A DNA stretch of 62,613 bases from a virus: IMG/VR virus record IMGVR_UViG_3300040801_005541, positions 1 to 62,613 of that record; one strand, written 5' to 3'. The position numbers and the translations under genes are program-made. The notes beneath the pieces were generated by a model. It was not told where the DNA came from. It did no database searches and saw only the letters and a list, made by a program, of their open reading frames with translations. Positions 1-7,559 of this stretch are shown here, piece after piece; within the stretch, counting starts at the first letter, position 1; each line of letters begins with the position of its first letter.

Positions 1-117
1 GAAGCCGTTCGCCGACCACCCGCACCTCTGGTTCATGCTCGCGATCGCTCGCCAGATCAACCGGCCGGAGACGCTGAAGGAGCTGATGGACGTCGGTGAC
101 TGGCCGTTCACGGACGA
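1..117. repeat. Terminal overlap, left copy
   Basis: These 117 bases are identical to 62497-62613. The reading frame entering here is the one leaving the right end, which shows that the contig is circular. The repeat is best read as the overlap left by assembling a circular or circularly permuted molecule. Confidence 0.95.
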
Positions 118-700
118 CTTCCTCCCTGGCGGGATGGGCGTCGCCCTCCAGAACCGGAAGAACCGCGGCGAGAAAGTCTACACCGGAGCCTACATGATCC
201 GCGCCGAGTCGGACGAGAGGAAGCACTGGTATACCTGGCCGAAGCAGCGCTACACCGCGGAGATCGTCCTCGGTCGCCTCTGGGAGGACCGCGAGAAGAT
301 CCGTGACGTCGTTGAGGCGGCGACGACTCAGGAGGAGGTCTGGAAGCTCCTCGCGAAGGATCGCCGCTACATCGGCTGGGGACCGTTCATGACCTACGAA
401 TGGACGACGGACCTGACCTGGACCCGCTACCTCCGCGACGCGACGGACCGGATGACCTGGGCGAACCCGGGACCGGGAGCGCTGCGAGGATTGGCGAGGC
501 TCTCGAACAACGGAGCCCTGGGTCCGAAGCCCAAGGATCCGATCGCTGCGATGAGGGACATTCTCGCGGAGCTTCCCGGCGCCCTCCCGAGCGACTTCCC
601 CGCTCTCGAACTCCGCGACGTCGAGCACTCCCTGTGCGAGGTCGATAAGTACCTCCGGATCCAGCGCGGCGAAGGAAGGCCACGAGCAACTTACCCATGA
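1..700 (+). CDS. 5-hmdU DNA kinase helical-domain protein (3' part, crosses the circle join)
   Basis: This is the C-terminal part of a gene that starts at GTG 62324; joined across the circle it encodes about 290 residues. The N-terminal half carries FRFCNVFRELDKVT, PHLWFMLAIARQINRP and, further on, TTDLTWTRYL, the signature of the helical domain associated with 5-hydroxymethyl-dU DNA kinases (HMUDK_hel, as I recall the Pfam name). In the family this domain works with a P-loop kinase that phosphorylates 5-hmdU already in DNA. The kinase gene lies directly upstream with a 4-base overlap, and the hydroxymethylase gene follows with another (ATGA at 697). Family assignment is from motif memory; that the two subunits form one kinase is inference. 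Confidence 0.85.
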   Translation, partial: KPFADHPHLWFMLAIARQINRPETLKELMDVGDWPFTDDFLPGGMGVALQNRKNRGEKVYTGAYMIRAESDERKHWYTWPKQRYTAEIVLGRLWEDREKIRDVVEAATTQEEVWKLLAKDRRYIGWGPFMTYEWTTDLTWTRYLRDATDRMTWANPGPGALRGLARLSNNGALGPKPKDPIAAMRDILAELPGALPSDFPALELRDVEHSLCEVDKYLRIQRGEGRPRATYP

Positions 701-1683
701 ACACGATCAAAGTCAAAAACGTCCACCAGGCTCTCGTTGAGGGTTGTTACCAGCTAACGGTGAACCACTCGGAGCGGGACTCTCGGAACGGACCCGTGAA
801 GGCGTTCCTCGGTCCGCTCACGACGACCTACCGCCGCCCGATCGAGCGCCTGCTGTTCCATCCCGAGCGGGACGCCAACCCGTTCTTCCACCTCATCGAG
901 TCCGCCTGGATGATCGCCGGTCGTAACGACGTCGCCGCGATCCGGGAGTTCAACTCGAACATCGCCTCCTTCTCCGACGACGGCGAGACCTTCCACGGAG
1001 CCTACGGCCACCGCTGGCGGCAGCACTTCGACTTCGACCAGATCGAGAAGGTGATCGACGCCCTCAACGACGACCCAACCTGTCGTCGTCAGGTCGTTTC
1101 GATGTGGGACCCCGACGCCGACCTCGGGCGGATCGGGAAGGACCTTCCCTGTAACCTCATCCTGACGTTCCAGGTCGACGCCTACGGCTGCGTTGAGATG
1201 GTCGTCATGAACCGGTCGAACGACCTTGTTTGGGGAGCCTACGGAGCGAACGCAGTTCACTTCTCGGTCCTTCAGGAGTTGGTCGCCGCCGGCGTGGGGC
1301 GAGACCTCGGAGCCTACCACCAAGTCAGCGCGAACACTCACGTGTATGAGCGCCACTTCGACCTCGTCGACGCGATGGCGAAGAAGGCGGCGATGCCGCC
1401 GGCGAAGCGGTCGGACCCGTACTCGACCGGGGAGGTCGAACCGCTCCCGTGGTTCCCGACCGGCGTGAACCTCCTTGAGCTGGAGGCGGACTTCGAGAAG
1501 TTCTTCGACCGCCCAAACCGATTCGACTACGGCCACGGGATCTTCGACCACCTGGAGACGATCCGGGCGGCGTGGAGGATGAGGAAGTCGACCTCCTACG
1601 CGATCGACCTCCTGAACACCAACCTTCCGCCGAAGAGCGACTGGCGGAAGGCCTGTATTGAATGGCTGGAGAGAAGGCGATGA
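697..1683 (+). CDS. Thymidylate synthase-like dUMP hydroxymethylase
   Basis: This 328-residue protein has the thymidylate synthase fold signatures: an arginine pair after DDPTC, catalytic Cys152 in DLPCN, and the NRSNDLVWG stretch. Asn185 in GANAVHF is the position equivalent to E. coli TS Asn177. Keeping Asn there favours a uracil substrate, whereas T4 dCMP hydroxymethylase has Asp. Phage members of this subgroup make 5-hydroxymethyl-dUMP with methylene-tetrahydrofolate and water. The neighbours (5-hmdU kinase parts, amino acid transferase, radical SAM enzyme) make hydroxymethylase much likelier than plain TS. It overlaps both neighbours by 4 bases. Confidence 0.87.
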   Translation: MNTIKVKNVHQALVEGCYQLTVNHSERDSRNGPVKAFLGPLTTTYRRPIERLLFHPERDANPFFHLIESAWMIAGRNDVAAIREFNSNIASFSDDGETFHGAYGHRWRQHFDFDQIEKVIDALNDDPTCRRQVVSMWDPDADLGRIGKDLPCNLILTFQVDAYGCVEMVVMNRSNDLVWGAYGANAVHFSVLQELVAAGVGRDLGAYHQVSANTHVYERHFDLVDAMAKKAAMPPAKRSDPYSTGEVEPLPWFPTGVNLLELEADFEKFFDRPNRFDYGHGIFDHLETIRAAWRMRKSTSYAIDLLNTNLPPKSDWRKACIEWLERRR

Positions 1684-2210
1684 GCTACCTACAACTGCGC
1701 GCCCAACGCGAGGGCGGCCAAGTCCTCCGGAACCATACCTGTCCCCACATCGGGACTTACTCGGTCGCCGAGCACAGCCACCAGATGCTCGTCCTCCTGT
1801 ATGGGCTCCACCCCAACCCGTCGGCGTATCTCGCGCAGGCGATTACCTACCACGACCTGGCGGAACGCTATGTTGGCGACCTTCCCGCTCCGGTCCGACT
1901 CTCCGACCCGGACGTCGGCGAGGCGGTGAAGCGCCTGGAGCAGGAAGTCTCTCGGCGGATGGGCCTCGAAGTTCCGCTGACGGGCGAGGAGGTTGTCTGG
2001 CTGAACGCCCTTGACAAGGTTGAGCACTACCTTTGGTGTCAGGACCAACTCTCGATGGGGAACTCCTTCGTGAAGGGCCAGATCCGGAAGCTCGAAGAGA
2101 TCTTTGCGGACCTGGCCTCTCGCGGTAGGATTCCTGAGCCTGTTCTCCGGTTCCTGGAGACGGCGACGCACGAACGGCGGAGCGACTTCGCTCCCGAGGA
2201 GACGACATGA
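1680..2210 (+). CDS. HD-domain deoxynucleotidase (YfbR-like)
   Basis: A 176-residue protein with the metal-dependent HD hydrolase pattern: His in VAEHSHQM, the HD pair in YHDLAERYVGD, and a distal Asp in NALDKVEHY. YfbR-type enzymes remove phosphate from deoxynucleoside monophosphates. The ATGA overlap with the hydroxymethylase stop chooses start 1680 over an in-frame ATG at 1662, and couples it to that gene. A likely role, by analogy with phages that replace thymine, is to drain dTMP or otherwise tilt pools towards hmdUMP. Substrate is not visible in sequence. Confidence 0.75.
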   Translation: MSYLQLRAQREGGQVLRNHTCPHIGTYSVAEHSHQMLVLLYGLHPNPSAYLAQAITYHDLAERYVGDLPAPVRLSDPDVGEAVKRLEQEVSRRMGLEVPLTGEEVVWLNALDKVEHYLWCQDQLSMGNSFVKGQIRKLEEIFADLASRGRIPEPVLRFLETATHERRSDFAPEETT

Positions 2211-2551
2211 ACAACGAACACCTCAGAGCGATCGCGGACGAAGACGTCGCCGGCCTGGAGAAGGCGCAGGAGTCCTACGGCGACTCCTGGAAGAAGCGGG
2301 GAGGCGTCGGCGCCTTCATGATGCTCGCCCGGAAGTGGGACCGGCTGGAGCAGCGCGTGAGTCAGAGAGCTGACGATGGCGCCGAAGGTGCTCGCTGGGA
2401 TATCTTCGAGCACATCATCGCTGACGACAGGGCCGAGGGCTTGATCGACGACGTCCGCGACCTCCGCCGCTACCTCCTCCTCGTCGAAGCCGAGATGCGC
2501 CATCGCGGCGCCGAGTCGGCGACCTCCAAGCACCGGGACAACGAGTCATGA
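2207..2551 (+). CDS. DUF1599-like protein (nucleotide modification-associated domain 1)
   Basis: A 114-residue acidic protein containing QESYGDSW, GGVGAFMMLARKWDRLE and IDDVRDLRRYLLL. This pattern is that of DUF1599, a small phage domain that has been named nucleotide modification-associated because it recurs near base-modification genes. Its biochemical activity is not established. It follows the HD protein with a 4-base overlap, which fits a role in the same nucleotide pathway. Confidence 0.65.
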   Translation: MNNEHLRAIADEDVAGLEKAQESYGDSWKKRGGVGAFMMLARKWDRLEQRVSQRADDGAEGARWDIFEHIIADDRAEGLIDDVRDLRRYLLLVEAEMRHRGAESATSKHRDNES

Positions 2552-3063
2552 CGTTCAATAGCAAGCGCCCGACTCCCCGCAACGACCGGCGGGAGTATCC
2601 CCCCAAGGTCCCGCGAGGAGCCGGAACGAATCCTGGTGGATCGGTTCCCAAGGGGAAGGGTTGGATGACTCCGGTCGGTCTCGTCGCGAAGCTGTTCATG
2701 TGGAACTACGCCAGCGAGCGGGTCGGTGGGGGTGAGACTCTCCTCGCGGACCGATACTGGTCTGACTTCGGAGTGACGGGAGAGTCGCTCGCCCGGCTGC
2801 TGGACCGATTGCTGCCCGAATGCCGGGAGGAGTGGATCGCTCGCGGTAAGTCGGACGCGACCTTCGCCCAGAACTGCTACAGCCGACTCTACAATATGTT
2901 CTACCAGAGAACCAAGGACGGGCGAAAGCGGAGGATGCACTCCACCGAACACCCGGACCAATCCCCTCGGTATGACCCCATCCGCGAATGGGCCCTCAAG
3001 GCGTTCCGACGTGGACGTCCGGTCACCCGAGAGGAGATCTTGAAGGCCTGGGGCCAGCAATGA
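2548..3063 (+). CDS. Hypothetical protein
   Basis: 171 residues, not recognised. The first 35 residues are rich in Pro, Arg and Gly and look disordered; the remainder looks mostly helical and basic (the stretch from NCYSRLYNMF to KRRMH). The protein may bind nucleic acid, but no motif proves it. It overlaps both neighbours by 4 bases within the modification-replication operon. Confidence 0.7.
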   Translation: MTFNSKRPTPRNDRREYPPKVPRGAGTNPGGSVPKGKGWMTPVGLVAKLFMWNYASERVGGGETLLADRYWSDFGVTGESLARLLDRLLPECREEWIARGKSDATFAQNCYSRLYNMFYQRTKDGRKRRMHSTEHPDQSPRYDPIREWALKAFRRGRPVTREEILKAWGQQ

Positions 3064-3512
3064 ACTACGCATTCGTGAAGACCGGATCCATCGGGCGTTT
3101 CGACGCCGGCCAGGTCCTCGTGGACGGTCGGCGAGAGCCGGCCATCCGGTTCCGGACCCGTCGAGAGAAGCCGGCGGTGTCGCTCCCGACTCTGGAGAAG
3201 GCGATCGAGATGGGCGCCCGCTACATCGTCCTCGAATCCGAGACGATGAGCCACGCCATGCACATCGACGACTTCGACGAGGCAATGGACAACAAGGAGA
3301 TCCTCGACGGTCCCCACGGCGAGTTCGTGATCGTCGACCACTCGGACCTCGGGATCCCTGCTCCAAACCCGTTTGAGCCGTGCTTCCTCGACGCGGGCTG
3401 GGAACCGCTCAACGTCGCCGATGTCGCGAAGATCGCCTCCGCCGCGAAGGAGAACCACGCGACGGTCGCAACAATCGACTTCGACCGGCAGCAGGTTCGG
3501 TACTCAACATGA
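3060..3512 (+). CDS. Hypothetical protein
   Basis: 150 residues, family not recognised. The ATG at 3060 overlaps the previous stop, which sets the start. The middle (residues about 50-110) is acidic, with ESETMSH and HIDDFDEAMD. It is co-translated with a deoxynucleotide-kinase-like gene and lies just upstream of the polymerase, so it probably belongs to replication or nucleotide metabolism, but this is only context. Confidence 0.7.
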   Translation: MNYAFVKTGSIGRFDAGQVLVDGRREPAIRFRTRREKPAVSLPTLEKAIEMGARYIVLESETMSHAMHIDDFDEAMDNKEILDGPHGEFVIVDHSDLGIPAPNPFEPCFLDAGWEPLNVADVAKIASAAKENHATVATIDFDRQQVRYST

Positions 3513-4021
3513 TTCTCATCCTGTCGTGCCCGTCGGAGCGCCTGAAGGGCGAGTTCATCGGCCACCTCATCAAGGAGACGGTGGACATCGCGGTCTACCC
3601 GGTGAAGGAGCCGCTGTATGCGATGACGCACGGTCTATACGCCGGGCTGAGGGGCCAACCCGCTCCTCGCTGGGATGCCTTCCTCGGGAAGGAGCGGGAG
3701 CCGGCCGAGTTCTTCCTGGGCCGACAGCCCTGGGACTGTTATGCCGCGGTCCACGAGATCTTGAAGGCGCTCCACGGCGATACGCTACTGGCTGCTTGGA
3801 CCTCCTACCGCGCTGACCGATCCTCGAAGCGGATCAAGGTCATCGCCGACGTCGGCAACGCCGACGAGGTTGAGATGTTCACGCGTCCGACCGTCGTCCA
3901 GCTACACCACCCGGAGGTTCAGTGGGTCTCCGGGCGGATCCCCTCGAAGGAGGGACACCTCCATTGCAACCTCGACCAACCTGACGAAGAGATCCGGACC
4001 TGGATCCGAACCAACCTATAA
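3509..4021 (+). CDS. Deoxynucleotide monophosphate kinase-like protein with degenerate P-loop
   Basis: 170 residues that resemble phage dNMP kinases in layout: a beta strand MILIL, a loop, a helix, then VIADVGNADEVEMF where the family has a VISDVRFPNE-type stretch. The Walker A glycines are gone: the loop reads SCPSERLKGEF, keeping only a Lys. A dNMP kinase is expected in a hydroxymethyl-dU phage to raise hmdUMP towards the triphosphate. This copy may be inactive, regulatory, or bind nucleotide differently. The start is fixed by an ATGA overlap. Kinship is a tentative call from pattern alone. Confidence 0.4.
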   Translation: MILILSCPSERLKGEFIGHLIKETVDIAVYPVKEPLYAMTHGLYAGLRGQPAPRWDAFLGKEREPAEFFLGRQPWDCYAAVHEILKALHGDTLLAAWTSYRADRSSKRIKVIADVGNADEVEMFTRPTVVQLHHPEVQWVSGRIPSKEGHLHCNLDQPDEEIRTWIRTNL

Positions 4022-4061
4022 CTCGGCATCAAAACAAGTTCCTCTTCCCGAAGAACGAGCA

Positions 4062-5954
4062 GTGAAGCTCCCGGACTGGACCCCAAGCACGGATTGGCGT
4101 CCGCCCTCGATGGCCGAGTTGCCGTCTTGGGCGGGCGCCCGTCGCGTCGCCGTCGACATCGAGACGAAGGACCCGAACCTCAAGAAGCTCGGGCCAGGCG
4201 TCCGCACTGACGGAGAGATCGTCGGAGTCGCCTTCGCGATCGAGGACGGTCCAGCCTTCTACCTCCCCATTGCCCACTACGCCGGCGGGAACCTCGACCG
4301 CGAGACGGTCCTCCGCTACCTGAAGGACCAGGCCAAGGTCTTCGAGGGCGACGTGGTCGGCGCCAACCTCCAGTATGACGCCGACTACCTCGCCGAGGTC
4401 GGCGTGAAGTTCCGAGGGACCTTCCGTGACGTCCAGGTCGCGGAGCCTCTCCTCGACGAACTCCAATTCAGCTACTCGCTCGACAACATCGCGACCCGGT
4501 ATGGGCTCCCTGGGAAGGACGAGAGCTTCCTCCGGAAGTTCGCCGCCGCCTGGGGCGTCAACCCGAAGTCGCAGATGTGGATGTTGCCGTCTTCGGCGGT
4601 CGGTTCCTACGCGATCCAGGACGTCCGTCTCCCGCTCCGACTCCTTCGGATCCAGGAGCGGAAGCTCGACCGGCTCGGCCTCTTCGACCTGTACGACGTC
4701 GAGTGCCGGCTTCAGAAGGTCCTTCTGAAGATGAAGCGCCGCGGAGTTCGGATCGACTTCGAGAAGCTCGACCAGATCGAGAAGCTCGCGATTGAGCGCG
4801 AGACGGCAGCGAACCAACGGCTGTTCGACGCTACAGGTGTCCGCTTCGAGCTGGGCGAGATCAACAAGAAGGCACCGCTGCTGGACGTTATGGACTACCT
4901 GGGCGTGAAGGTCCCTCGGACTCCGCCTTCGCCCAAGTTCCCGAAGGGCCAGGAGTCGATCACCAACGAGTTCCTCGCGACCCTCGATCACCCGGCGGCG
5001 GACCTGATCCGCGATGCCAAGAAGTGGAACAAGCTCCGCGGGACCTTCGTCGAGTCGATCCGGACCCACGAGGTCCGCGGGCGGATCCACTGCACCTTCA
5101 ATCAGATGGTCGGCGAGTCCGACTCCGGCGAGGGATCCGACGGCGCCCGGTTCGGTCGGCTCTCCTGCAAGAACCCGAACATGCAGCAGCAGCCGGCTCG
5201 TGACGAGGAGATCGGCGCCCTGTGGCGGTCGATCTACCTCCCTGACGAGGGCGGCGAGTGGGCCTGTCTTGACTACAGCCAACAGGAGCCTCGCTGGCTC
5301 GTCCATTACGCTGAGCTGTGCGAGCTTCCGAAGGCGAAGGAGGCGGCGGACGCCTACCGAAACGACCCCAACACGGACAACCATCAGATGATGGCGGACC
5401 TCTGCGGGATCCCGAGGAAGCCGGCCAAGGAGATCTTCCTGGGCCGGATCTACGGGATGGGAGGTGGGAAACTAGCTAGGAAGCTAGGACTTCCGACCGT
5501 CTTCCGAGTTCACTCCCGGACCGGCGAGCAGTACGAGGCCGCAGGACCCGAGGCCCAGGCGATCATCGACGGCTTCAACCGCGGCGTTCCCTTTGTCGAG
5601 GCTCTCGCGAAGATGGCCGAGACGACGGCGAAGCGGGAAGGCTACATCATCACCGCCGGCGGTCGACACTGCCGCTTCCCGCCGAAGGTCGGCGGGCGAG
5701 GCTACGACTGGACTCACAAGGCACTGAACCGCCTCATCCAGGGTTCCGCCGGCGACCAGACGAAGTTCGCAATGGACCTCGCCGACCAGGCCGGCTTCAA
5801 GATCCAGCTTCAGGTCCACGACGAGTTGGACCTGACCATCGAGTCGCGGAAGACGGCGGAAGCCCTCTCGGAGGTCATGCTCGGCGCGATGGAGTGCCGG
5901 GTCCCTCACCGCGTCGATATCGAGACCGGACCGAGCTGGGGAGAGATCTCATGA
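4062..5954 (+). CDS. Family A DNA polymerase with 3'-5' exonuclease
   Basis: About 630 residues. The N-terminal exonuclease has VDIETKD (DxE) and a YAIQDVRLP exo III-like stretch. The polymerase half carries motif A LDYSQQEPR, the O-helix RKPAKEIFLGRIYG, and motif C QVHDELD. In the O-helix, Leu460 sits where E. coli Pol I has Phe762. There is no 5' nuclease domain. GTG 4062 is preferred because the frame upstream of it is not polymerase-like; the alternative ATG at 4110 has no Shine-Dalgarno site. It is the replicative polymerase and presumably accepts 5-hmdUTP. Confidence 0.93.
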   Translation: MKLPDWTPSTDWRPPSMAELPSWAGARRVAVDIETKDPNLKKLGPGVRTDGEIVGVAFAIEDGPAFYLPIAHYAGGNLDRETVLRYLKDQAKVFEGDVVGANLQYDADYLAEVGVKFRGTFRDVQVAEPLLDELQFSYSLDNIATRYGLPGKDESFLRKFAAAWGVNPKSQMWMLPSSAVGSYAIQDVRLPLRLLRIQERKLDRLGLFDLYDVECRLQKVLLKMKRRGVRIDFEKLDQIEKLAIERETAANQRLFDATGVRFELGEINKKAPLLDVMDYLGVKVPRTPPSPKFPKGQESITNEFLATLDHPAADLIRDAKKWNKLRGTFVESIRTHEVRGRIHCTFNQMVGESDSGEGSDGARFGRLSCKNPNMQQQPARDEEIGALWRSIYLPDEGGEWACLDYSQQEPRWLVHYAELCELPKAKEAADAYRNDPNTDNHQMMADLCGIPRKPAKEIFLGRIYGMGGGKLARKLGLPTVFRVHSRTGEQYEAAGPEAQAIIDGFNRGVPFVEALAKMAETTAKREGYIITAGGRHCRFPPKVGGRGYDWTHKALNRLIQGSAGDQTKFAMDLADQAGFKIQLQVHDELDLTIESRKTAEALSEVMLGAMECRVPHRVDIETGPSWGEIS

Positions 5955-6013
5955 AGCCCGGCGGTCTCGTCCGATCCAACTACCGCCTGATCACCTTCTT
6001 CGAGGCTGTATGA
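5951..6013 (+). CDS. 20-codon ORF coupled to both neighbours
   Basis: A 20-residue ORF from ATG 5951 to TGA 6011-6013. Its ATG overlaps the polymerase stop as ATGA, and its own stop overlaps the ATG of the next gene as ATGA. Such exact overlaps at both ends match the real genes of this operon and are unlikely by chance. It could be a coupling peptide that carries ribosomes into the membrane-protein gene, or a functional micro-protein. No function can be assigned. Confidence 0.5.
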   Translation: MKPGGLVRSNYRLITFFEAV

Positions 6014-6375
6014 CCCATCTTGCCGCGTTCCTCCTGGGCGTCGCGTTCGTCCTCTACCCGAAGCAATTTGCGATCACCGTCGCGAGCCTCCTCGGGCTGG
6101 CCCTTCTCCTGGGTACGGGATCCCTCGCCTACCGAGCCAGCAGCCAGGAGATCTCGAACCTCCGCCGCGTCGAGAACGGCTGGATGGCTGAGGTCAGCTA
6201 CCGCTGGTGCCCGTTCCAGGAGCCGGTCGTGTGGACGGCGTTCCGTCGCGACTCGGACAAGAAGTGGAGGGACCTCGCCGACGGCTCGGTCACAACGGGA
6301 TCCGCCAACGGGCTGGACCACCTTATCCGAAGTCGCGAACAGAAGAAGATCGCAGAGGAGTTCAAGAACCGATGA
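6010..6375 (+). CDS. Small membrane protein
   Basis: 121 residues. Residues about 3-41 are strongly hydrophobic, enough for one or two membrane segments split near YPKQ. They are followed by a soluble tail with a Trp-rich patch (VENGWMAEV, SYRWCPF, VVWTAF) and a charged C-terminus. The family is not recognised. It lies between the polymerase and an exonuclease with 4-base overlaps, an odd place for a membrane protein. Confidence 0.65.
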   Translation: MTHLAAFLLGVAFVLYPKQFAITVASLLGLALLLGTGSLAYRASSQEISNLRRVENGWMAEVSYRWCPFQEPVVWTAFRRDSDKKWRDLADGSVTTGSANGLDHLIRSREQKKIAEEFKNR

Positions 6376-6893
6376 GACACATAATGCTCGACCTGGAGAC
6401 TCTCGGAACCGGAGACCACGCAGCCATCGTCCAGATCGGCGCGTGCGAGTTCGACTCCAAGGAGATCCTCACGACCTTCCTACAGAACGTCCGACTGGAC
6501 AGCGAGAACCTCGGGAGCATCGAGGGCGATACGCTGCGCTGGTGGCTGAACCAGTCTCCCGACGCGGTCGAGTCGGTCCTCCGGTCGATCCCTCGGACTC
6601 CGCTCCGGGACGCCCTGGAGGACTTCCGGAGCTGGCTGGTCGGCGACCAATTCGCGATCTGGGCGAACTCGCCGAGCTTCGACCTCCGTCTCCTTCGCCA
6701 GGCGTATGAGCGCTGCGGACTGGAGCCTCCGTGGAAGTTCTACCAGGAGCTGGACCACCGAACGATGAAGCATCTCGGCCGGCTCCTTCAGGTCCCGCGT
6801 CTCCAGTTCGAGGGAACGAAGCACAACGCCCTCGACGACGCGACGAACCAGGCCAGCTACCTGATGGCCGTCCTTGAGGAGATGAAGCTATGA
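6372..6893 (+). CDS. 3'-5' exonuclease, DnaQ-like (Rv2179c type)
   Basis: 173 residues with DEDD exonuclease motifs: LDLETLGTG (exo I), ANSPSFDLRLL (exo II) and KHNALDDATNQA (exo III). The WWLNQS segment after the first motif is typical of the Rv2179c-like group. It may trim DNA or RNA or proofread during replication; the polymerase already has its own exonuclease domain. It overlaps both neighbours by 4 bases. Confidence 0.8.
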   Translation: MRHIMLDLETLGTGDHAAIVQIGACEFDSKEILTTFLQNVRLDSENLGSIEGDTLRWWLNQSPDAVESVLRSIPRTPLRDALEDFRSWLVGDQFAIWANSPSFDLRLLRQAYERCGLEPPWKFYQELDHRTMKHLGRLLQVPRLQFEGTKHNALDDATNQASYLMAVLEEMKL

Positions 6894-7126
6894 AACGACG
6901 ACCGAAGGCTGTGTGTATCGACGGAGACCTGGGTCGCCCGACGGACTGCGTCTTCCGCGACGGGACGACCTATGCCCGGATCGAGGGCGTGAAGGCGGCA
7001 CGGGTTACCGTGGACATCCGTTTCCCCGCGGCGAACACCGTCGACTTCCACCTGATCGACACCGAGACGGGCGAGGAGTACTGCCACCGCGCAGCCCTGG
7101 TAGCGAGGCCGGTCGATGGGAGCTGA
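6890..7126 (+). CDS. Hypothetical protein
   Basis: 78 residues, mostly beta-strand forming, family not recognised. It overlaps the exonuclease stop by 4 bases and the following nuclease gene by 11 bases, so it is part of the same transcript. Confidence 0.6.
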   Translation: MKRRPKAVCIDGDLGRPTDCVFRDGTTYARIEGVKAARVTVDIRFPAANTVDFHLIDTETGEEYCHRAALVARPVDGS

Positions 7127-7559
7127 ATCCGGAACCCGAGCGAACCTGGTCAAGATCCTCTGCCGCTTGAAACTCGACGCCTTCGCCGTTGAGAATCCGG
7201 CGCGACCCGGAACGCCTGACCTGAACTACCTTCACGGCTGGATCGAGGTGAAGCGAACGAAGAAGTGGCCGAAGCGGGCGGAGACGCCCGTCCGACTCGA
7301 CCACGGATTGAATCAGGCCCAGAAGGTCTGGATCAAGCGCCGCGAGAAGGTCGGCGGGACGGTGTACGTCTTCCTGCACATCGACCGTGATCTCCTCCTC
7401 TTCCGCGGCGGTGACGCCGTAGACCACCTAGGCTCCGCGAACGCCGCGGAGCTTCGTGAGCTGTCCATCTTCGCCGTCCGCGGTTGGAAGGCGGTCGCCG
7501 ACGAACTCAAGAGCCTACTATGCCCAACCCAAAGCCCGACGACGCCCGGACCTTCCTGA
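7116..7559 (+). CDS. PD-(D/E)XK nuclease, VRR-NUC or resolvase-like
   Basis: 147 residues. The core GTPDLNYLHGWIEVKRTK gives the Asp and the E-x-K of the restriction-like fold, and QAQKVWIKRREKVGGTVYVFL matches the helix and strand that follow the catalytic core in VRR-NUC or Holliday-junction nuclease-like proteins. The likely role is cutting branched replication or recombination intermediates. The end overlaps the primase gene by 40 bases. Confidence 0.7.
   Translation: MGAESGTRANLVKILCRLKLDAFAVENPARPGTPDLNYLHGWIEVKRTKKWPKRAETPVRLDHGLNQAQKVWIKRREKVGGTVYVFLHIDRDLLLFRGGDAVDHLGSANAAELRELSIFAVRGWKAVADELKSLLCPTQSPTTPGPS

Noticed and set aside
3870-4061. N-terminal extension of the polymerase upstream of GTG 4062
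   Set aside because: The extension overlaps the preceding gene, is Arg/Ser/Pro-rich and unlike the exonuclease domain.
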